Assembly (NCBI GenBank): GCA_948439405.1 | Contig: CAOJNB010000002.1 | Span: forward strand, 1 to 64,000 | Origin: an uncultured Coriobacteriaceae bacterium | GTDB lineage: Bacteria > Actinomycetota > Coriobacteriia > Coriobacteriales > Atopobiaceae | DNA: 64,000 nucleotides | Direction: 5' to 3' | In this document: positions 59,578-64,000 of the stretch, one piece after another | Layout of the letters: every line of letters begins with the position of its first letter | Numbering within the stretch: the stretch's first letter is position 1 | Notes under the pieces: generated by a model | What the model was told of the DNA's origin: nothing | Seen by the model: only the letters and a program-made list of their open reading frames with translations | Database searches by the model: none | Position numbers and translations under genes: made by a program

Positions 59578-61410
59578 CTACTCCACCTCCGCGGCGCTCG
59601 TGATGCGCCAGCTCACGGACTTCTCGTAGTCGGCCCACATGCGGGCGTAGAGGCCGCCAGCCGCCAGCAGCTCGTCGTGCGTGCCCTGCTCGGCCACGCG
59701 TCCGGCGTCGAGCACCACGATCCTGTCGGCGTTCCGCACCGTGGAGAGGCGGTGCGCGATCATGAGGACGGTGCGCGGGGAGCCGTCGCGCCCGTGGGCG
59801 AGGCGCTTGAAGGCTGCCTGGATCTTGACCTCGTTCTCGGGGTCGGCGAAGGCCGTCGCCTCGTCGAGCACCACCACTGGGGCGTCCTTGAGAATCGCGC
59901 GGGCGATCATGAGACGCTGCGCCTCGCCGCCGGAGAGGTGGGTGCCGCCCGTCCCCACGAGCGTGTCGGCACCTTGGGGGAGCTTCTCCAGGATGTCCGC
60001 GCACTGGGCGGCCTCGAGCGCGGCGAGCGCCTCCTCGCGGGTGGCCTCGGGGCGCGCGGCGCGGACGTTCTCCAGGATCGTCTGGCGGAAGGGGCGGTTG
60101 GCCTGGAAGACGAAGGCCACGCGGTCCATGAGGTCGTGCGGGTCCATCTCGCGCACGTCCACGCCGCCGAGCGTCACGCGCCCGGCGTCCACGTCCCAGA
60201 AGCGCGGCACGAGGCTCGCCGCCGTGGTCTTGCCGCCGCCGGAGGGGCCCACGAGCGCCACCGTCGCGCCGGCGGGCACCTCGAAGCTCACGTGGTCGAG
60301 CGCCGGAGCGTCCGCGCCCTCGTAGGTAAAGCTCACGTCCTCGAAGCGGATGGCGTTGCCCGCGGGCGTGCGAGGTGCGGCGGGAGCGGAGATCACGGGC
60401 GCGGCCAGCACCTCCTCGACGCGCGACACGGCGTCTGCGGCGGACTGGAACGCCTCGGACATGAACATCACGCGCGTCATGGCGGTGGGGATCACGGCCG
60501 AGAAGATCGCGTAGAACGCGAAGTTGGCCAGGAAGCGCGCGAAGTCCCCCTCGCCGGGCGCAACGAGGATCGCCGCCGGCACGAGGAAGATCGCGACGCC
60601 GTTGATGATGGTGAGCGAGAGCGACTGCGGCGTCTGGCACCACTTGACGGCGTAGTCCTGCGCGAGCCGCGTGAACTCCTCGATGGCGTCATGGAACGCG
60701 CGGAAGCTGTAAACCGTCTGCTGGAACACCTTGACCACAGGAATGCCGCGCACGTACTCAGTGCCGGTCTTGTTCATCTTGACGAGCGACTCCATGTAGC
60801 GCGTCATGAAGTCCATGCCGCGCCCGCCCATCATGTAGAACATGCAGCCGAGCGAGATGACCACCGCAACAAGGCACGCGAGGCCGAGCCGCCAGTCAAA
60901 GACGAAGAACAGCACCAGCATGCCGACGATCATGGCGATGCTGCCCGCGGTGTCCGGGAGCTTGTGGGCGAGAAGCCCCTCGGTCTCGGCGGCGCAGCCG
61001 TCCACGACGCGACGGAGCGCGCCGCTCGCGTGCGTGTCGAAGTAGCCGAGGCTCGCGTGCATGAGGTGGTCCGTGGTCGCCTTGCGCATGTTGGACGCGC
61101 AGCGGAAGGCGGCGAGGTGCGTGCACATGAGGCCGGCGAAGTAGATGAGGATGCTCGCGGCCGCAAGGCCGAACGCCCACCAGCCGTACGCGGCGATCCC
61201 CGTGGCCGCGCCCCAGTCGGGGGCTACGGCGATGAGGTCGCGCGCCACGAGCCAGATGCAGACGTACGGGCCAAAGCTCACGAGCATCGAGACGGCCGAG
61301 AGCGCGCAGCCCAGGTAGGTGAGGGACCTCCTCCTACCCGCGAAGTCCAGGAGCCGCGCGATGGCGCCGCGCTCCCGGGGACGCGACTCGTCCGCACGCT
61401 CGTCGATCAT
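59578..61410 (-). CDS. ABC exporter-fold half-transporter B1 (IrtA/YbtQ-like)
   Basis: This 610-residue protein has six spans (residues 30-300) and an ATPase (residues 345-600) with Walker A GPSGGGKTT, signature LSGGEAQR, Walker B VVLDEATAFADPE and switch IAHRLST. The segment EYVRGIPVVKVFQQT equals the same region of A1 with few changes, so the two cassettes are paralogous. GAGGAGG lies before the ATG. The GTTAG-N6-CTAAC operator ends 23 bases upstream and overlaps the likely promoter. Confidence 0.86.
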   Translation of the reverse strand: MIDERADESRPRERGAIARLLDFAGRRRSLTYLGCALSAVSMLVSFGPYVCIWLVARDLIAVAPDWGAATGIAAYGWWAFGLAAASILIYFAGLMCTHLAAFRCASNMRKATTDHLMHASLGYFDTHASGALRRVVDGCAAETEGLLAHKLPDTAGSIAMIVGMLVLFFVFDWRLGLACLVAVVISLGCMFYMMGGRGMDFMTRYMESLVKMNKTGTEYVRGIPVVKVFQQTVYSFRAFHDAIEEFTRLAQDYAVKWCQTPQSLSLTIINGVAIFLVPAAILVAPGEGDFARFLANFAFYAIFSAVIPTAMTRVMFMSEAFQSAADAVSRVEEVLAAPVISAPAAPRTPAGNAIRFEDVSFTYEGADAPALDHVSFEVPAGATVALVGPSGGGKTTAASLVPRFWDVDAGRVTLGGVDVREMDPHDLMDRVAFVFQANRPFRQTILENVRAARPEATREEALAALEAAQCADILEKLPQGADTLVGTGGTHLSGGEAQRLMIARAILKDAPVVVLDEATAFADPENEVKIQAAFKRLAHGRDGSPRTVLMIAHRLSTVRNADRIVVLDAGRVAEQGTHDELLAAGGLYARMWADYEKSVSWRITSAAEVE

Positions 61411-61432
61411 GATGCCTCCTCCTCGCTTGTTT

Positions 61433-61448
61433 GTTAGCCAGGACTAAC
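61433..61448. promoter_or_regulatory. GTTAG-N6-CTAAC operator, cassette B
   Basis: GTTAG-CCAGGA-CTAAC is a perfect inverted repeat in the gap between ABC B1 and the AraC gene; a CATAGT -10-like box adjoins it on the ABC side. Confidence 0.65.
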
Positions 61449-61488
61449 TTACTATGCGCACAAGGCGGTGAACGGGGTGTGACGAGGG

Positions 61489-62463
61489 TTGGGACGAATT
61501 CGAAACGACGGGCGCGACGAGCTCGCACGCCTCTACGCACCCCAGGTCGAGCAGTTCGGGATCGAGCTGCGCCCCATCGGCGACGCTCTCGTGGGAGCGG
61601 TCTCCAACGAGCTCGCAGACGCGACGGTGTGCGTCCACCGCATCGAGGGCCTTGCCGTCGTCACCTCGCACCGCATCCGCGTGCGACGCGACATGCCCTT
61701 CGTCGAGCACGGCGGCCCGGGCCTCTGCGTATGCACCCTCTCCTCCGACAGCCTCGCGCTGTGCCAGGTCGAGGGCGCGGACCAGCCATCGCCCGAGGGC
61801 AACGTCGCCGTGTTCGGCGTCGGCGGCGGGGAGCGGACGACGCCCCTCGCCGCGGGGAGCGTCCAGGACGCGACCTCGATGACGCTGCTGCCCGCATGGT
61901 TCGACAGGTTGGGCCCCACGCGACGCGAGACGGTCCGCTCGCTGGTCGAAACGGTCCGCGAGACGTGCCCGCACGAGGAGGGACGCCTCCTCGACGCCCT
62001 CCTGCGCGAGGTGTCGCCCCTGTTCGGAGGGCGCCTCGTGAGCGAGCGACGCATGGTCGAGCAGCTGGACCGCGTGAGCGAGGCGGCAATCTCATGGCAC
62101 GCCGAGCGCGAGCGCGCGGAGCGGGCCGCGGGCACCCTCCGACAGGCGCGCCTCGCGCGAGCGGCGCGAGGGCTCGTCCTCCAGCACCTCTCGGAGCCGA
62201 TCTCGATCGACTCGCTCGCCCGCGACCTGCTCACAAGCAGGAGCCGCCTGTGCGCGGCCTTCCGCCGCGAGACCGGCGAGCCGCTCGGCGGCTACGTGCG
62301 TCGCAAGCGGATGGAGCGAGCCGAGCAGCTGCTCGGCGTTCCGAGCCTCACCGTCGCCGAGGTCGCGGCAGAGGTCGGCTACTCCCGGACCTCGAGCTTC
62401 ACCGTAGCGTTCGAGCGCGAGCACGGACGCCCGCCGAGCGCATGGCGCAGGGAGGCGAGCTAG
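61489..62463 (+). CDS. AraC-family regulator, cassette B
   Basis: This 324-residue regulator has a C-terminal AraC DNA-binding domain (first HTH ISIDSLARDLLTSRSRLCAA, second TVAEVAAEVGYSRTSSFTVA followed by FEREHGRPPSAWRREAS). The N-terminal 200 residues match cassette A's regulator only loosely. It is divergent from ABC B1. The reading frame opens after a TGA at 61480 and the first possible start is TTG at 61489 with a poor ribosome site, so the exact N-terminus is uncertain. It probably activates the ABC pair in response to a chelator. Confidence 0.82.
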   Translation: MGRIRNDGRDELARLYAPQVEQFGIELRPIGDALVGAVSNELADATVCVHRIEGLAVVTSHRIRVRRDMPFVEHGGPGLCVCTLSSDSLALCQVEGADQPSPEGNVAVFGVGGGERTTPLAAGSVQDATSMTLLPAWFDRLGPTRRETVRSLVETVRETCPHEEGRLLDALLREVSPLFGGRLVSERRMVEQLDRVSEAAISWHAERERAERAAGTLRQARLARAARGLVLQHLSEPISIDSLARDLLTSRSRLCAAFRRETGEPLGGYVRRKRMERAEQLLGVPSLTVAEVAAEVGYSRTSSFTVAFEREHGRPPSAWRREAS

Positions 62464-62505
62464 CGCGCTCCGTCCGCGACGGAAGGTGCCGTCGCAGGAC
62501 TTCGA

Positions 62506-62705
62506 CCTGCAACACTCCGCCTTTTCTGCACTGGTGGCACGTATGTCCGAGTGTTGCAGGCTCTCGGGGCCGCCGCCCGGCGGCAGGCGCGGCGCCCGAA
62601 CCTCAGGCTGCACGAAACGCGCAGGTAAAACGAACGCGCCCCGCACGCCCCCTAGGAACGGGCGCGTGCGGGGCGCGGTGCGGGCCATGCGGACCTGCAA
62701 CACTC
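62506..62705. repeat. CCTGCAACACTC repeat triplet
   Basis: CCTGCAACACTC occurs at 62506-62517, its inverse GAGTGTTGCAGG at 62549-62560, and a third copy at 62694-62705. The first two form a 12-bp stem. The gene-free gap (62464-62760) holds nothing else except a terminator. Confidence 0.6.
62635..62677 (-). terminator. Terminator of the phosphate transport operon
   Basis: CGCGCCCCGCACGC and its exact complement form a 14-bp stem; on the minus strand it is followed by TTCGTTTTACC. Confidence 0.75.
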
Positions 62706-62760
62706 GGCTCCCGGCGCCACCGGAACACGGCGCCAGCAGCGTGCGGGCCGGCCGGCGCGC

Positions 62761-63390
62761 CTACGCCTCCTTGATGACGATGCGGCGGCCGACGCTCGAG
62801 ACGCGGTCGTAGGCGTCCAGGCAGTACTCCATGCGGTCGAACAGGCGCAGCCACGCGAGGCGCTCCGTGGAGGGCGACTCCTCGTGGAACAGGCGATACA
62901 GGGCGCGCTCGTACACCTTGTCGCCCTTGTTCTCGATGTGGGAGAGCTTGTGGGCGGCGTCGCTCAGGCCCGAGTCCTGGTTCTGGAAGTCGGGGAGCAG
63001 GTAAATCATCTCCTTGAGGGCCTTCGCGGCCTCGTAGGAGAGGTCGGCCATCTCGGTGCCCTCCTCGCGGACCTCCTTGATGTTGAAGAGGTCGAGGCGC
63101 AGCGAGGCGCCCTCGGTCTGGTCGATGATGTCGTCCATGGCGAGCGTGAGGTCGCTGATGTCCTCGCGGTCGAACGGCGTCATGAACGAGGTCACGAGGC
63201 GGTCCATGATGTCGCGGACGAACCCGTCGCCCTTCGACTCGGCCGCGGAGATGGACTTCATGAGGTCCATCGAGCCCTCCCCGGGGAAGGCGTGGAACAG
63301 CTCGGAGTAGACCTTCGCGGTCTCCTCGACGAGGGCGGCGAAGCCCTTGAGGGACGTGAAGAACGGGTCTTCCTTCTTGCGGCGTGCCAT
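62761..63390 (-). CDS. DUF47-family (PhoU-like) phosphate transport regulator
   Basis: This 209-residue all-helical protein of the YkaA/PitA-partner family has the PhoU-type acidic metal-binding motifs DFxxxxDDIIDQTEGA-like LAMDDIIDQTEGASLRLD and HIENKGDKVYERAL. It regulates PiT phosphate transporters, here the gene just upstream. The start MARRKKEDPFF has AAGGAGG. Together they form a low-affinity phosphate uptake operon. Confidence 0.9.
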   Translation of the reverse strand: MARRKKEDPFFTSLKGFAALVEETAKVYSELFHAFPGEGSMDLMKSISAAESKGDGFVRDIMDRLVTSFMTPFDREDISDLTLAMDDIIDQTEGASLRLDLFNIKEVREEGTEMADLSYEAAKALKEMIYLLPDFQNQDSGLSDAAHKLSHIENKGDKVYERALYRLFHEESPSTERLAWLRLFDRMEYCLDAYDRVSSVGRRIVIKEA

Positions 63391-63469
63391 GCGGTGCCTC
63401 CTTGGACGACGTTGCTTGCGAGAGCGCGCAGGCGCGCGCGACGCCCGGCGGCGGCCGGGCGGAGTCCGG

Positions 63470-64000
63470 CTAGAACAGGAACAGGAACAGCTTGGCCATC
63501 GCGAAGCCGAGAAGCCCGCAGCCCGGGAAGGTGCAGACCCAGGTGTAGACGAGCTCCTTGGCGACGGACCAGTCGACCTCGCGCGGGTCCTTCGAGGCGC
63601 CCGCGCCCATCATCGCGGCCGACGAGGTGTGGGTGGTCGAGACGGGCAGGCCGGTGAGGGTGGCGGCGAGCAGCGAGATCGTCGCGGAGAGGGCCGCGGC
63701 GAAGCCCTGGTACTGCTCGAGGTCGACCATCTCGACGCCGACCTTCTTGATGATGCGCTTGCCGCCCACGGCGGTGCCGAGCGAGATGGCGCCTGCGCAC
63801 AGGACCTCGAGCCACAGCGGGAAGTTGAGGTCGCTCGCGGAGAGGCCGGCGGACAGCGCCACGGCCATCATGGCCATGGACATGAACTTCTGGCCGTCCT
63901 GCGCGCCGTGCATGCAGGCGGCGCCCGCGGCGGCGGCGACCTGCATCTTGCGGAAGAAGCGGTTCACGTGGCGACGATCCTGGTCGCGGCAGACGACCTC
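63470..64000 (-). CDS. PiT-family inorganic phosphate transporter, N-terminus cut by window edge
   Basis: Only the C-terminal 176 codons are visible. The signature GAACMHGAQDGQKFMSM and the second repeat LPVSTTHTSSAAMMGAGAS with its PVSTTH motif define PiT symporters, which take up phosphate with Na+ or H+. Four membrane spans remain. An ATG at 63967 is internal; the frame is open to the window edge and codes for the preceding loop. DUF47 follows 79 bases downstream. Confidence 0.92.
   Translation of the reverse strand, partial: EVVCRDQDRRHVNRFFRKMQVAAAAGAACMHGAQDGQKFMSMAMMAVALSAGLSASDLNFPLWLEVLCAGAISLGTAVGGKRIIKKVGVEMVDLEQYQGFAAALSATISLLAATLTGLPVSTTHTSSAAMMGAGASKDPREVDWSVAKELVYTWVCTFPGCGLLGFAMAKLFLFLF

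Noticed and set aside
58582-61437. 951-codon plus-strand frame opposite the cassette B ABC genes
   Set aside because: No domain, extreme Ala/Val/His/Arg content, and antisense to two complete ABC proteins.

Overview
The window is about 70% GC, densely packed, and looks like the chromosome of a strictly anaerobic, fermentative actinobacterium of the class Coriobacteriia (Olsenella/Atopobiaceae-like). The evidence is two different [FeFe] hydrogenases, no respiratory genes, GTG/TTG starts among very G/C-rich codons, and the style of the housekeeping proteins. The genus is an inference from protein character; no database search was possible.

Regions. 1-17.7 kb is housekeeping: leuA behind a Leu/Val-codon leader peptide, an acetyltransferase, a histidine phosphatase, a pentose pair (araD and an FGGY kinase), a UPF0210 protein, a CwlO-like peptidoglycan hydrolase, murB, a beta-lactamase-fold lipoprotein, tRNA-Pro(CGG), HAD phosphatases, a glutamate-cysteine-ligase-like enzyme, aspS, a CapA-like protein and a VTT membrane protein. 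17.7-24.7 kb holds a one-chain ABC permease-ATPase fusion, a glutamate-synthase-linked (A2-like) [FeFe] hydrogenase with its flavoprotein partner, and a second, group-B-like [FeFe] hydrogenase; a Rex-like site precedes the A2 pair. 24.8-36.3 kb has hisS, ilvE, a UroD-family protein, coaX, an OPT transporter, a RelB/PIN toxin-antitoxin pair, glnB-amt with GlnR-like half-sites upstream, and an MFS exporter. 36.3-42.1 kb carries two secreted lipoproteins and an HTH/Ser-Thr-kinase operon; the kinase operon and one lipoprotein share an upstream palindrome at nearly the same distance from the start codon. A MetE-like methyltransferase follows.

42.1-62.5 kb is an accessory island. It is bracketed by two mirror-image cassettes, each made of an AraC-family regulator divergent from two half-size ABC exporter-fold proteins (IrtAB/YbtPQ type). 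The motif GTTAG-N6-CTAAC, or a one-mismatch form, lies before both ABC operons and before a DUF3793-flavodoxin operon, which suggests an iron-responsive (DtxR-like) regulon. Between the cassettes lie a decayed acetyltransferase, a nucleotidyltransferase, three XRE regulators, a MmcQ/YjbR protein, an alpha/beta hydrolase lacking a normal start, a TetR-methyltransferase pair sharing an operator, and hipBA. A truncated copy of a membrane protein at 42.3 kb matches the intact copy at 56 kb, so duplication and decay have shaped the island. The window ends in a PiT phosphate transporter with its DUF47 partner.

Regulation is unusually legible here. Candidate cis-elements include a leucine attenuator, a Rex-like site, GlnR-like half-sites, a toxin-antitoxin operator, a TetR operator pair, the GTTAG-N6-CTAAC set and the lipoprotein/kinase palindrome. 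Several families of palindromic intergenic repeats lie at 28.6, 42.1, 47.6/52.8 and 62.5 kb.
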